Below are positions 25,198-34,725 of a DNA stretch of 50,989 bases, one piece after another. Position numbers and translations under genes: made by a program. The notes under the pieces are model-generated. The model did no database searches and was not told the DNA's origin. It saw only the letters and a program-made list of their open reading frames with translations. The stretch comes from Cytophagales bacterium. Lineage in GTDB: Bacteria; Bacteroidota; Bacteroidia; Cytophagales; Cyclobacteriaceae. The first letter of the stretch is position 1. Every line of letters starts with the position of its first letter. Where the stretch lies: the NCBI GenBank assembly GCA_020403045.1, contig JADBYK010000054.1:1-50989 (forward strand), written 5' to 3'.

Positions 25198-26571
25198 ATG
25201 CAAGTAACTTCTTCGATACGTGAACCTCTTATAACCGGTGGTAAGACTATCCGCGATGTTTCCGAGGACATCAGCCGTCAGGTAGAAGGCAAGCCCACGA
25301 AACTTTGGTGGGGTGCTATGATGATTTCGCTAACACTTTTGGCCTTCGGTTTCTACTGCCTTTGCACTCTTCTTTGGGAAGGAGTAGGAGTTTGGGGATT
25401 AAATAAAACCGTTGGTTGGGCCTGGGATATCACTAACTTCGTTTGGTGGGTCGGCATCGGTCACGCAGGAACATTAATTTCTGCCATCTTATTGCTCTTC
25501 CGCCAAAAGTGGAGAATGTCTATTAACCGTGCGGCAGAGGCGATGACCATCTTTGCGGTTATTTGTGCGGCTACATTTCCGTTTGCTCACATGGGTAGAT
25601 TGTGGTTGGGCTTCTATTGGGTGTTCCCATTGCCAAATACATGGGGCTCTCTATGGGCCAATTTCAATTCACCGCTGTTGTGGGATGTGTTTGCCATTTC
25701 AACGTACTTCTCTGTTTCGTTGGTATTCTGGTACATGGGTTTAATACCGGATTTTGCAGTCATCCGCGACAGAGCTGTTCGCCAAGGACATAAGTTACGC
25801 GCCAATATTTATAATGCCTTGAGTTTCGGATGGGATGGAGCCGCCAGAACTTGGAGTCGCTACGAATCAGTAGCATTGATTTTGGCCGGACTCTCAACAC
25901 CGCTGGTGCTTTCCGTTCATACAATTGTATCCATGGACTTTGCTACTTCTGTAGTTCCTGGATGGCACGCTACTATTTTCCCGCCCTACTTTGTGGCGGG
26001 TGCGATCTTCTCCGGCTTTGCGATGGTGCTAACACTTTTAATCATTACACGTAAAGTCTTTAAGCTGGAAGATTACATTACCATCTACCACATAGAGCTG
26101 ATGAATATTGTAATCATCATCACGGGCTCAATCGTGGGTATTGCTTATATCACGGAGTTCTTCATCGCCTGGTATGGCCAAGTGCCTGCCGAACAATATG
26201 CGTTCTTTAATCGTATGCAAGGGCCTTATTGGTGGGCGTATTGGTCGATGATGACATGCAATGTAATTTCTCCTCAACTATTCTGGTTCAAAAAGATCAG
26301 AACCAATATTGTGGCCACATTCATTCTTTCAATCATCGTAAATATTGGAATGTGGTTCGAACGCTTCGTAATCATTGTAACTTCTATTCACCGTGACTAC
26401 GTTCCGTCTAGTTGGTCTATGTTTCACCCAACGATGTACGACATGGGTGAGTATGTTTTCACGTTTGGTTTGTTTTTCTCTGCCTTCTTGTTATTCGCCA
26501 AGTTTTTCCCTGTAATCAATATGGCAGAGGTAAAGAGTATTATTAAGTCATCATCCGAAAAGAAGCACTAG
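25198..26571 (+). CDS. actC: alternative complex III, NrfD/PsrC-like membrane subunit ActC
   Basis: A protein of 457 residues with about ten membrane helices. Segments such as [41 protein letters not shown] and [37 protein letters not shown] are characteristic of the NrfD-type quinol-binding subunits in complex III alternatives. It is the larger of the two quinol-site membrane proteins (with ActF). Preceded by heptamer array G and followed by actD after 3 bp. Confidence 0.95.
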   Translation: MQVTSSIREPLITGGKTIRDVSEDISRQVEGKPTKLWWGAMMISLTLLAFGFYCLCTLLWEGVGVWGLNKTVGWAWDITNFVWWVGIGHAGTLISAILLLFRQKWRMSINRAAEAMTIFAVICAATFPFAHMGRLWLGFYWVFPLPNTWGSLWANFNSPLLWDVFAISTYFSVSLVFWYMGLIPDFAVIRDRAVRQGHKLRANIYNALSFGWDGAARTWSRYESVALILAGLSTPLVLSVHTIVSMDFATSVVPGWHATIFPPYFVAGAIFSGFAMVLTLLIITRKVFKLEDYITIYHIELMNIVIIITGSIVGIAYITEFFIAWYGQVPAEQYAFFNRMQGPYWWAYWSMMTCNVISPQLFWFKKIRTNIVATFILSIIVNIGMWFERFVIIVTSIHRDYVPSSWSMFHPTMYDMGEYVFTFGLFFSAFLLFAKFFPVINMAEVKSIIKSSSEKKH

Positions 26572-26574
26572 CAT

Positions 26575-27099
26575 ATGGATAGCAATAGGAATTTTGTAGT
26601 AGGAATTTTTGAGGATGAAGATGTGCTTTTACATGCCGTAGAGCACACGCGCGAAAAAGGCTTGAAGATTCATGAAGTGTACTCACCATTTCCGGTTCAC
26701 GGATTGGATGAAGCACTTGGTTATAAGCGTTCTAGGCTACCCATCGCTGCGTTCTTATTTGGGATGACCGGCACTTCATTGGCGTTGTTGATGCAAATTT
26801 GGATGCTGGGCTATGATTGGCCAATGATTATTGGTGGAAAGAATTATGCCTCCCTACCTCCTTTCATCCCCGTAACTTTTGAGATGACAGTATTATTAGC
26901 CGCCTTTGGGATGGTTGGCACCTTCTTTATTGCCAGTGACATGAAGCCCTATAAATGGCCACGTCAGTTTGATATTAGAAGCACAGATGACAAACATGTA
27001 ATGGCGATAGATTTGGCCACTAACAAAATGAGCAAGGAAGAAATTAGCGCGTTGTTAAAATCACAAGGTGCCTCAGAAGTAAACGAAAAGAACTTTTAA
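26575..27099 (+). CDS. actD: alternative complex III, subunit ActD (DUF3341)
   Basis: A protein of 174 residues. An N-terminal soluble domain (FVVGIFEDEDVLLHAVEHTREKGLKIHEVYSPFPVHGLDEALG) is followed by two membrane helices (about 58-80 and 100-122) with a conserved PxxxPFIPVTFEMTVL loop. This DUF3341 layout is the standard ActD. The role is structural within the membrane arm. The gene is packed between actC and actE with almost no gap. Confidence 0.93.
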   Translation: MDSNRNFVVGIFEDEDVLLHAVEHTREKGLKIHEVYSPFPVHGLDEALGYKRSRLPIAAFLFGMTGTSLALLMQIWMLGYDWPMIIGGKNYASLPPFIPVTFEMTVLLAAFGMVGTFFIASDMKPYKWPRQFDIRSTDDKHVMAIDLATNKMSKEEISALLKSQGASEVNEKNF

Positions 27100-27111
27100 T
27101 TGAACGTGACT

Positions 27112-27762
27112 ATGCGATTACGAAAATTATCAGTGGTGTTGGCAGTGGTAGTCTTGGTTGCCGGATGTAAGGCTGGTGGCGATTATCAAGGCCTTGAGTA
27201 TGCGCCTAATATGTATCATTCGGTAGCGTATGAGCCACTTTCTCAAATTACAGATCCGATGCAAGGAAAAATTACCAATGCATTGGACAATGGTAGAGGT
27301 GAATTCTACAACTCGAACCAGTACAATCCTTACAAGATGAACCTAAGGTTGCCTCCGGCACACACGGTGAGGCGATCCGCTACGGGTTGGCTTCCCTACA
27401 GAGGAGTAAATGATACCACGGGTCTACGATTAGCAAACAAGTTGAAAAACCCTTACGATTCCACAACAGCAATTTTGAGTCAGGGTAAGGCTGCCTACGA
27501 AATGTATTGCCAACATTGCCACGGAGCAAAAGGAGCTGGCGATGGAAAAGTTGCGGTAGGCGTTAAAATTGATGGTGTGGAGCATAGCGTTTACCCGGGC
27601 GTTGCGAATTTGAAAGGGGATGCTTACAAGAACATCACCGAAGGGCACATTTTCCATGTGATTACCTATGGAAAAGGTCTTATGGGTTCTCACGGATCGC
27701 AGGTGAGTGAGGAAGATCGTTGGAAGATTGCCAAGTATGTAAAGGGACTTCAAAAGAATTAG
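27112..27762 (+). CDS. actE: alternative complex III, monoheme cytochrome lipoprotein ActE
   Basis: A protein of 216 residues from the ATG at 27112; a TTG at 27100 is less likely. The N-terminus is a lipoprotein signal with lipobox LVAGC (Cys about 19), so it is probably anchored by lipid. One heme site, CQHCHG near residue 135, sits in a class I cytochrome c fold with Met ligand likely in the GLMGSHGSQV region. It passes electrons on toward the oxidase. Confidence 0.93.
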   Translation: MRLRKLSVVLAVVVLVAGCKAGGDYQGLEYAPNMYHSVAYEPLSQITDPMQGKITNALDNGRGEFYNSNQYNPYKMNLRLPPAHTVRRSATGWLPYRGVNDTTGLRLANKLKNPYDSTTAILSQGKAAYEMYCQHCHGAKGAGDGKVAVGVKIDGVEHSVYPGVANLKGDAYKNITEGHIFHVITYGKGLMGSHGSQVSEEDRWKIAKYVKGLQKN

Positions 27763-27784
27763 TATCTATTATAATTTTTTCTAA

Positions 27785-29125
27785 ATGATAGCGGACGAAA
27801 AATACATTTTTAAACCAGCCACCAAGCAAAAACTTTTTATCCTTATTGGGGTAGGACTGCTGTTGTTTGCAGTGGGTGTTTTCATGGCAAAAAATGGTGG
27901 CCATCACGAGGGCGCTGAAAAGCACGCTTCTCAGGAAATAGCGAAGAGCTTGGTGGCCAGCACGGAGCCAGCGGAGCATGTTGCGTCCACAGAGCATCAT
28001 GGAAGTCCAGTTTGGTTGAAGCGGATTTACACCTCATTATGGCAAAACAACATATTTTTTGGTGGCATAGGCATCATTGGTTTGTTCTTTATAGCCATTC
28101 AATTTGCCGCTCAAGCCGGCTGGTCAGCGCCTATTAAACGTATCCCATTGGCCATCGGGCATTGGATTCCTTTTGCCGGCATTTTAATGGTAGGTCTCTG
28201 GTTTTTGGTAAAAGGTGATTTATTCCATTGGACAGACCATAGCCTTTATGATGTAAAGAGCGATCATTACGATAAGATACTGATGGGCAAGAGCGCCTAT
28301 TTCTTCTGGCCACTGCATGCGGGTAGTTTCCCATTCTTTTTTGTGCTTCGTATGGTTCTTTTCTTCGGGCTTTGGTATCTTTTCTTCGTCTGGATCAAGA
28401 AGGAGATGCTTGCTGAAGATATTAATGGCGGAAATAGTCATTGGCTAGCATCAAGAAAATTGTCTGCTTATTTCCTGGTGATTTTTGCGGTTAGTTCGTC
28501 TGTTTCAGCCTGGGACTGGGTGATGAGCATCGATCCTCATTGGTTTAGTACTATGTTCGGTTGGTATGTATTTGCGAGTTGGTGGGTGACCGGCTTAGCA
28601 ACCATTACGCTAATCGTGGCCAATTTGAAGGGAGCTGGCTACATGAAGGTGGTAACACAGAATCATATTCACGATTTGGGAAAATTTGTGTTTGCGTTTA
28701 GCATCTTCTGGACATACATCTGGTTTTGCCAGTTCATGTTGATTTACTACGCAAATCTACCAGAGGAAACGGTTTACTTTATTCAGCGGATGCGCACAGC
28801 TCCTTATAGTTGGATATTTTATGCTAATATATTTTTAAACTTCGCGCTTCCTTTTTTGTTATTGATGACAAGAGACGCAAAGAGGCAGATATCCATGTTG
28901 AAGGTGGTTTGCCCAATAGTTATTGTCGGACATTGGTTTGATTTTTATAATATGATTACCCCGGGAGCGATGAAATTAGAGGGTGGTGTTGGGTTTTTGG
29001 AAATTGGTCTTGCCATGGTTTTTGCAGGGGCTTTCTTGTACGTTGTTTTGAATGCACTGTCGAAGCTGCAATTGGTGGCGAAAAATCACCCATTTATGCA
29101 AGAGAGTTTGAACCATCACATTTGA
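27785..29125 (+). CDS. actF: alternative complex III, membrane subunit ActF
   Basis: A protein of 446 residues with about ten membrane helices and a His/Glu-rich hydrophilic stretch after the first one (about 36-75). It resembles a shorter NrfD-like protein and pairs with ActC. Blocks WDWVMSIDPHWFSTMFGWYVFASWW, FWTYIWFCQFMLIYYANLPEETVYF and MLKVVCPIVIVGHWFDFYNMITPG are typical of ActF. Followed by coxB after 27 bp, so complex III and oxidase genes are one transcription unit. Confidence 0.93.
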   Translation: MIADEKYIFKPATKQKLFILIGVGLLLFAVGVFMAKNGGHHEGAEKHASQEIAKSLVASTEPAEHVASTEHHGSPVWLKRIYTSLWQNNIFFGGIGIIGLFFIAIQFAAQAGWSAPIKRIPLAIGHWIPFAGILMVGLWFLVKGDLFHWTDHSLYDVKSDHYDKILMGKSAYFFWPLHAGSFPFFFVLRMVLFFGLWYLFFVWIKKEMLAEDINGGNSHWLASRKLSAYFLVIFAVSSSVSAWDWVMSIDPHWFSTMFGWYVFASWWVTGLATITLIVANLKGAGYMKVVTQNHIHDLGKFVFAFSIFWTYIWFCQFMLIYYANLPEETVYFIQRMRTAPYSWIFYANIFLNFALPFLLLMTRDAKRQISMLKVVCPIVIVGHWFDFYNMITPGAMKLEGGVGFLEIGLAMVFAGAFLYVVLNALSKLQLVAKNHPFMQESLNHHI

Positions 29126-29152
29126 TTATTTACACTGATATAAAATAGCAAT

Positions 29153-30226
29153 ATGACTTGGATAATATCGTTGGGTGCAATTTTAGTGTTGGTCATTCTT
29201 TACATGATCTTCAAGATTGGCAACTTGGTAGGTCTTGTGAAAGGGAAGAAAGAAGAGGAATTTTCTATTTCCTGGAATAATGCCAATGCCATTATGTTCA
29301 TGATTTTCATGGTTGTTGGGTTGGGTGGTTTCTTTTGGTATTCGTATGCTCATTTTGATGAATACACCCTACCTGTTGCATCTATTCATGGAGAAGTGAC
29401 TGACAGCCTGTTTTGGATAACGATGTGGGTTACAGTGGTCGCTTTTGCAATCATTTTCGTAGTGATGTTTTGGTTTACGTTTGCCTACAAGTATGAAAAG
29501 GGAAGAAAGGCAGCCTATTTTGCCGATAACCACAAACTTGAAATTTTGTGGACAGTAGTACCAGCAATTGTACTTGCTCTTCTTGTTTTTAGAGGCCTTC
29601 GTGTATGGCATGAAATCACTGGTCCGGCATCGAAGGAAGCAGTCGTAGTGGAAATGGTGGGGCAGCAATGGCTTTGGATGGCTCGCTATCCCGGTGTGAA
29701 AGATAAAACGCTGGGTCATCACAACTATAAACTGATCGATGCTTCTAATGAGTTTGGTCTTGATTTGACAGACAAAAATTCCTATGACGACTTCAAGTCG
29801 TTGGAACTACATATTCCTGTAGGTCAGGAGATCTTAATGAAGATACGTGCGAAGGATGTGTTGCATAGCGTCTTTTTACCCCACTTCCGTGTGAAGATGG
29901 ACGCAGTTCCAGGAGTTCAAACCCATTTTAAATTTACGGCTACGAAAACAACAGCTCAAATGCGTGAGGAGCTGAATAACCCCGCGTTCAACTATGAAAT
30001 GGCTTGCACCGAAGTATGTGGAAAAGGTCATTTTTCAATGAAATTCCCTGTTGTGGTCGATACACAGGAAGACTATCAGGAATGGCTGGAGTCTCAAGAG
30101 TCATGGCTGAAACAAAATCCGGATTATCTAAAGTATGTGCCGGCAGAGTTGAAAGAAGCCGCCATGATCAAAGCGGGAATACCTCTTGATAACACAGTAA
30201 CCGTGCAGACAGCAGCTATCAAATAA
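29153..30226 (+). CDS. coxB: cytochrome c oxidase subunit II
   Basis: A protein of 357 residues. Three hydrophobic segments (about 3-20, 45-65, 95-118), then the CuA cupredoxin domain. CuA ligands: His in KDVLHSVFLPHFRVKMD and the CTEVCGKGHFSM loop (two Cys, Glu, His, Met). Unlike many caa3 enzymes, no fused cytochrome c domain is present at the C-terminus, so electrons must arrive from a separate carrier such as ActE or another cytochrome. Confidence 0.94.
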   Translation: MTWIISLGAILVLVILYMIFKIGNLVGLVKGKKEEEFSISWNNANAIMFMIFMVVGLGGFFWYSYAHFDEYTLPVASIHGEVTDSLFWITMWVTVVAFAIIFVVMFWFTFAYKYEKGRKAAYFADNHKLEILWTVVPAIVLALLVFRGLRVWHEITGPASKEAVVVEMVGQQWLWMARYPGVKDKTLGHHNYKLIDASNEFGLDLTDKNSYDDFKSLELHIPVGQEILMKIRAKDVLHSVFLPHFRVKMDAVPGVQTHFKFTATKTTAQMREELNNPAFNYEMACTEVCGKGHFSMKFPVVVDTQEDYQEWLESQESWLKQNPDYLKYVPAELKEAAMIKAGIPLDNTVTVQTAAIK

Positions 30227-30240
30227 GCATAAAAGAAACT

Positions 30241-32124
30241 ATGGCAACAATTGATGTACACCCTCAAACAGCAACCCATCACCACGATGAACATGGAGAT
30301 GATCATGCGCATCATGGAAATTTTTGGACAACCTACATCTTCAGCGAAGACCACAAGGTAATTGCTAAGCAATTTTTATTTACCGGTATGGCCTGGGCTC
30401 TAATCGGGGGCATGTTGTCTGTTCTCTTTCGACTGCAGCTTGGCTTTCCAGAAGCAAATCTCGGGTGGTTGAAGCCTATTCTGGGAGGTTGGTTAACTCC
30501 GGAAGGAAAAATTGATCCTGAGTTCTACCTGGCACTGGTAACCATGCATGGAACGATCATGGTGTTCTTTGTCCTCACAGCTGGTTTGAGTGGAACTTTT
30601 AGTAACTTTTTGATCCCGCTACAAATCGGTGCACGCGATATGGCATCCGGTTTCATGAACATGCTTTCGTATTGGTTTTTCTTTTTGTCAAGTGCGATTA
30701 TGTTCATCTCCCTGTTTATCTCGACAGGGCCCGCAGCGGGTGGGTGGGTGATATATCCACCGCTAAGTGCACTCCCGCAGGCCATTTCAGGTTCTGGGCT
30801 GGGAATGACTTTGTGGCTGGTTTCGATGGCGTTGTTCATTGTTAGTTCACTTTTGGGTAGTATCAACTACATTACCACAGTAATTAATATGCGCACACTT
30901 GGCATGTCATTCACTAAACTGCCGCTAACCATTTGGGCTTTTTTCTTAACTGCAATTATTGGAATACTCTCGTTTCCCGTTTTATTCGCGGCCGCTCTAC
31001 TTTTGATTTTTGATCGCAGCTTTGGAACGAGCTTCTATCTGTCTGATATTTATATTGGAGGTGAGGCGTTGCCCAATCAAGGAGGCAGCCCCATCCTTTT
31101 CCAACATTTGTTTTGGTTCTTAGGTCACCCGGAGGTGTACATCGTGTTGTTACCTGCCTTAGGTATCACATCAGAGATTATCGCTACCAACTCTCGCAAG
31201 CCAATTTTCGGATACAAGGCCATGGTTGGTTCGATGTTGTTTATTGCGATCCTTTCCTTTGTGGTGTGGGCACATCATATGTTTGTGACGGGTATGAACC
31301 CTTTCTTAGGCTCAATTTTTACCCTCTTAACGTTGATTATTGCGGTGCCATCTGCCGTTAAAATTTTCAATTACGTTACTACTCTTTGGAAAGGAAATAT
31401 TCGGTTTACTCCGGCTATGCTTTTCTCCATCGGGTTGGTTTCTTTCTTTTTAACAGGAGGTATCACAGGTATATTCTTAGGAAATTCCGCAGTGGATATC
31501 CAGTTGCATGATACCTACTTTGTCGTAGCTCATTTTCACTTGGTGATGGGAAGTGCTTCTTTCTTTGGAATGATGGCTGGAGTTTACCATTGGTTCCCAA
31601 AAATGTTTGGTCGAATGATGGATGAGAAACTGGGTTATTTGCATTTCTGGTTGACGTTTATTGGTGTGTATCTCGTGTTTTTCCCTATGCATTATATTGG
31701 TATTGCCGGATTCCCTCGCAGGTACTACACTTGGACTGCGTTTGAGACTTTTAGCGGATTTGCTGACTTGAACATGTTGGTGAGTGTTGCAGCGATCATC
31801 ACCATGGTGGCACAGTTTATCTTCTTGTTCAATTTTATCTACAACATTTTCCGTGGAAAATTAGCTCCTGCCAATCCTTGGAATGCAACAACTTTAGAAT
31901 GGACTACTCCACGTTTACCTGGACACGGCAACTGGGTAGGGGAGATCCCTACGGTGTATCGTTGGCCGTATGACTACAGCAAGCCGGGTTCGAAAGAGGA
32001 CTTCATTCCACAACATATTCCTTATTCAGAAACACCCGAATCTAATCTTCCTCACGAGAATGATGAGATTAAATTAGAGATGGGCGGAGCCGGAGCGATT
32101 GTAGTTGAAGAAAGAAAACATTAG
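30241..32124 (+). CDS. coxA: cytochrome c oxidase subunit I
   Basis: A protein of 627 residues with at least twelve membrane helices. N-terminal His-rich tail (residues 5-30). Active-site motifs: FWFLGHPEVYIVLLPALG (CuB His and cross-linked Tyr), VVWAHHMFVTGM (two CuB His), and VAHFHLVMGSASFFGMMAGVYHW (heme a3 and heme a ligands). It is the catalytic oxygen-reducing, proton-pumping subunit. The extended C-terminus (WTTPRLPGHGNWVGEIPTVYRWPYDYS) is seen in other Bacteroidota. Confidence 0.96.
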   Translation: MATIDVHPQTATHHHDEHGDDHAHHGNFWTTYIFSEDHKVIAKQFLFTGMAWALIGGMLSVLFRLQLGFPEANLGWLKPILGGWLTPEGKIDPEFYLALVTMHGTIMVFFVLTAGLSGTFSNFLIPLQIGARDMASGFMNMLSYWFFFLSSAIMFISLFISTGPAAGGWVIYPPLSALPQAISGSGLGMTLWLVSMALFIVSSLLGSINYITTVINMRTLGMSFTKLPLTIWAFFLTAIIGILSFPVLFAAALLLIFDRSFGTSFYLSDIYIGGEALPNQGGSPILFQHLFWFLGHPEVYIVLLPALGITSEIIATNSRKPIFGYKAMVGSMLFIAILSFVVWAHHMFVTGMNPFLGSIFTLLTLIIAVPSAVKIFNYVTTLWKGNIRFTPAMLFSIGLVSFFLTGGITGIFLGNSAVDIQLHDTYFVVAHFHLVMGSASFFGMMAGVYHWFPKMFGRMMDEKLGYLHFWLTFIGVYLVFFPMHYIGIAGFPRRYYTWTAFETFSGFADLNMLVSVAAIITMVAQFIFLFNFIYNIFRGKLAPANPWNATTLEWTTPRLPGHGNWVGEIPTVYRWPYDYSKPGSKEDFIPQHIPYSETPESNLPHENDEIKLEMGGAGAIVVEERKH

Positions 32125-32126
32125 CC

Positions 32127-32193
32127 GATTCAAGATTCAAAATTCAAAATTTGCCTTGGGCAAAACTCGAATTTTTGAATTTTGATTATTGAA
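32127..32193 (+). repeat. heptamer array H, palindromic, upstream of ctaA
   Basis: Left part GATTCAA, GATTCAA, AATTCAA, AATTTGC (32127-32154); centre with TTGCC / GGCAA (32151-32163); right part CTCGAAT, TTTTGAA, TTTTGAT, TATTGAA (32166-32193), which is the complement sense of the left part. The right arm ends in the ATG of ctaA. It can fold as one hairpin over the ribosome-binding region. A weaker look-alike (GAATTTTTTGAATTTGATTG) precedes the ATG at 36932. Confidence 0.7.
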
Positions 32194-33221
32194 TGAAAGA
32201 AGTAGCAGCGACCAGAGGATTTAATAAGCTTTGCTTATCTACTTTGGTTGCTGTTTTTTTTTTAATAGCGGCAGGTGGCATCGTTCGCACGACAGGGTCA
32301 GGGATGGGGTGCCCGGACTGGCCCAGATGTTTTGGTCGATGGGTTCCACCCACCTCCATAGATCAACTTCCTGCTGATTACAAAGAATCTTACTCAGCGC
32401 TTCGCGAAAAGAAGAATCAGAAGTTTGTCAGCTATCTGAAAGTATTGGGAATGTCGGAGACGGCCAATCGGCTTTCTTCAGACAAGACTGTTCTGGTAGA
32501 GTCTGATTTTAATCCCGTTAAAACATGGATTGAATATGTGAATAGATTGCTAGGGGTGGTAGTTGGATTTTTAATTCTGGTGTTGGTTTGGCAATCGATA
32601 CCAATCAGAACGAGCCAGCCTAATATTTTTTGGGTATCTGTAGCAACACTTATTGCTGTTTTGTTTCAAGGCTGGTTTGGATCAATCGTGGTTTCCACCA
32701 ATCTCACCACCTGGACGGTGACAGTTCATATGCTAATTGCATTGCTGATTGTGGGTCTGTTAGCGTATCTCGTCTTTGCTACCAGTTCAAATTCGTTGGT
32801 TGTTGCTCCAAAAGGTACACGCTCCCTGGTGGTGGTTTGTTCTTTACTTCTATTGACTCAGATTCTCTTTGGAACCCAAGTGCGGGAGGTCATCGATAAG
32901 CTTGTTTCATCGCCCAGAACAACCTGGATTTCTTCACTCGGGTTTGAATTCATTCTACACCGATCTTTTTCGTGGTTAGTGATAGGCTTCCATTTTCTAT
33001 TGATTTGGCGTTTAGGAAAAACTACGGGGCTTAAAGCTTTATCAAGTGCGTTAATGGGGTTAATTTTGTGTTCGTTTTTGACAGGTGCAGCCATGGCTTA
33101 TTTTAATGTGCCAGCTGCGCTTCAGCCGGTTCATTTGCTTTTGGCAACGATCTGTTTTGGCATTCAGTTGCTTTTGTACTTTCGGTTGAACAGTAGTAAA
33201 AAAGAAGTGTTATTTGGATAA
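32193..33221 (+). CDS. ctaA: heme A synthase (COX15/CtaA)
   Basis: A protein of 342 residues with about eight membrane helices. It oxidises heme O to heme A for the oxidase encoded upstream. The motif GGIVRTTGSGMGCPDWPRCFGRWVPP carries the paired Cys of the bacterial/COX15 type; ENRLLG-type WIEYVNRLLGVVVG, and later EFILHRSFSWLVIGFHFLLI supply conserved His ligands. The start codon lies within heptamer array H. The ctaB ATG starts immediately after its stop (TAATATG). Confidence 0.92.
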   Translation: MKEVAATRGFNKLCLSTLVAVFFLIAAGGIVRTTGSGMGCPDWPRCFGRWVPPTSIDQLPADYKESYSALREKKNQKFVSYLKVLGMSETANRLSSDKTVLVESDFNPVKTWIEYVNRLLGVVVGFLILVLVWQSIPIRTSQPNIFWVSVATLIAVLFQGWFGSIVVSTNLTTWTVTVHMLIALLIVGLLAYLVFATSSNSLVVAPKGTRSLVVVCSLLLLTQILFGTQVREVIDKLVSSPRTTWISSLGFEFILHRSFSWLVIGFHFLLIWRLGKTTGLKALSSALMGLILCSFLTGAAMAYFNVPAALQPVHLLLATICFGIQLLLYFRLNSSKKEVLFG

Positions 33222-33222
33222 T

Positions 33223-34116
33223 ATGATTGCCACACAAAATGTAACAGGGCTAGCACACGTTGCCACCAAAACGAGAGCCTATTTTGAATTGATGAAGCCT
33301 CGTTTGTCTATGCTAGTAGCGTTTTCGTGTGCCTTCGGTTACGGGCTCGCTACAAGAGGAGCAGTCGATTGGATGACCTTGGTGATGTTGTATTTGGGTG
33401 GTTTTCTATTGTCCGGAGCTTCAAGCTGCATCAATCAAATAATTGAACGTGATCTGGACAAGATAATGAATCGCACTATGAGCCGCCCACTCCCAACTGG
33501 AAGGGTAAGCTTGGCGGAGGCAACATTTTTTGCGGTTGCCTGCTTTATGTTAAGCATTGTTATTCTCTGGATTTTCACTAACCCACTGACTGTTCTATTA
33601 TCAATTATATCGATGGTGCTGTATAGTTTTGTTTATACGCCATTAAAGAGAGTTGGACCGATAGCAGTTTTCGTTGGAGCCTTACCTGGGGCATTGCCAC
33701 CTTTGTTGGGCTGGATTGCTGCAACAGGCGCAATATCCTATGAAGCTCTAATTATTTTCGGAATTCAATTCATTTGGCAGTTTCCCCATTTTTGGGCGAT
33801 CGCATGGGTAGCAGACGAGGATTATAAGAAAGCTGGTTTTAAGCTTTTGCCTTCGGGTGGAGGAAAGGACTTGAATACCGCTATTCAAATAATGGTTTAC
33901 ACTATGTTTCTGATCCCTTTGGGATTATTACCTGCTAAATTCGGTCTCACAGGACTAGATTCCGCAATTGTGGCATCGATTTGTGGTGTAGCCTTTTTTG
34001 GACAAACATTTTCATTGATGAAAACAGGAAGCCAGCAATCGGCCAAGCGGATTATGTTCGGTTCATTCTTGTATTTACCAATTGTTCAGATTGCTTATTT
34101 GTTGGATAAAATTTAA
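33223..34116 (+). CDS. ctaB: protoheme IX farnesyltransferase
   Basis: A protein of 297 residues from the ATG at 33223; a TTG three codons earlier overlaps ctaA. UbiA-type prenyltransferase making heme O. Signatures: YFELMKPRLSMLVAFS at the N-terminus and NQIIERDLDKIMNRTMSRPLPTG (the DxxxD-type Mg/diphosphate site). A second conserved region is VADEDYKKAGFKLLP. About nine membrane helices. Works with CtaA in heme A supply. Confidence 0.95.
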   Translation: MIATQNVTGLAHVATKTRAYFELMKPRLSMLVAFSCAFGYGLATRGAVDWMTLVMLYLGGFLLSGASSCINQIIERDLDKIMNRTMSRPLPTGRVSLAEATFFAVACFMLSIVILWIFTNPLTVLLSIISMVLYSFVYTPLKRVGPIAVFVGALPGALPPLLGWIAATGAISYEALIIFGIQFIWQFPHFWAIAWVADEDYKKAGFKLLPSGGGKDLNTAIQIMVYTMFLIPLGLLPAKFGLTGLDSAIVASICGVAFFGQTFSLMKTGSQQSAKRIMFGSFLYLPIVQIAYLLDKI

Positions 34117-34127
34117 TCAAAAATTAT

Positions 34128-34715
34128 ATGAGTGAGGCTGTTGATTTCAAAATTGTTGAAGAGCCAAAAAGGCCCATGGCCATGAATCCCAAGAAATTTG
34201 GGATGTGGCTGTTTATGGCTAGTGTGTTAATGTTGTTTATTTCGCTCACATCTGCCTACATCGTGCGGCAAGCCGAGGGCAATTGGCTTTTCTTTGATTT
34301 GCCGACCATTTTTGTTGTCTCTACCGCAATCATCGTAGTTAGCAGTGTAACTATGCAGCTGGCTTTTTGGTCAGCCAGAAAAGATGACGTTGAGCGAGTT
34401 AAGGTAATGGTGCTGCTTACGGCTATTCTGGGCTTGGCATTTGTCATATCTCAATATCTGGGTTGGAAAGATCTGGTCGCTCGAAGTGTTTATTTGGTTG
34501 GAAACCCGTCTGGCTCATTCCTTTATATCATCACCGGATTGCATGCAATACATCTTGTAAGTGCGGTTGTTTTTTTACTGTTTGTTCTTTACTCCAGTTT
34601 CCGAAATAAAGTGAATTCAAAAAACACCGTGCAGATAGAAATCTGCACAACTTATTGGCATTTTTTGGGTGTTCTTTGGGTATATTTGTATGTTTTCTTA
34701 ACATTGCTACGATAA
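34128..34715 (+). CDS. cytochrome c oxidase subunit III, first paralogue
   Basis: A protein of 195 residues with five membrane helices. The arrangement PKKFGMWLFMASVLMLFISLTSAYIVRQAEG, LTAILGLAFVISQYLGWKDL and IITGLHAIHLVSAVVFLLFV ... WHFLGVLWVYLYVFLTLLR is that of the heme-copper oxidase subunit III family. A second, longer subunit III gene follows at 34726. Bacteroidota clusters often carry this pair; the two proteins are not close copies, so division of labour or heterodimer use is possible. Confidence 0.88.
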   Translation: MSEAVDFKIVEEPKRPMAMNPKKFGMWLFMASVLMLFISLTSAYIVRQAEGNWLFFDLPTIFVVSTAIIVVSSVTMQLAFWSARKDDVERVKVMVLLTAILGLAFVISQYLGWKDLVARSVYLVGNPSGSFLYIITGLHAIHLVSAVVFLLFVLYSSFRNKVNSKNTVQIEICTTYWHFLGVLWVYLYVFLTLLR

Positions 34716-34725
34716 AATTGTAACC

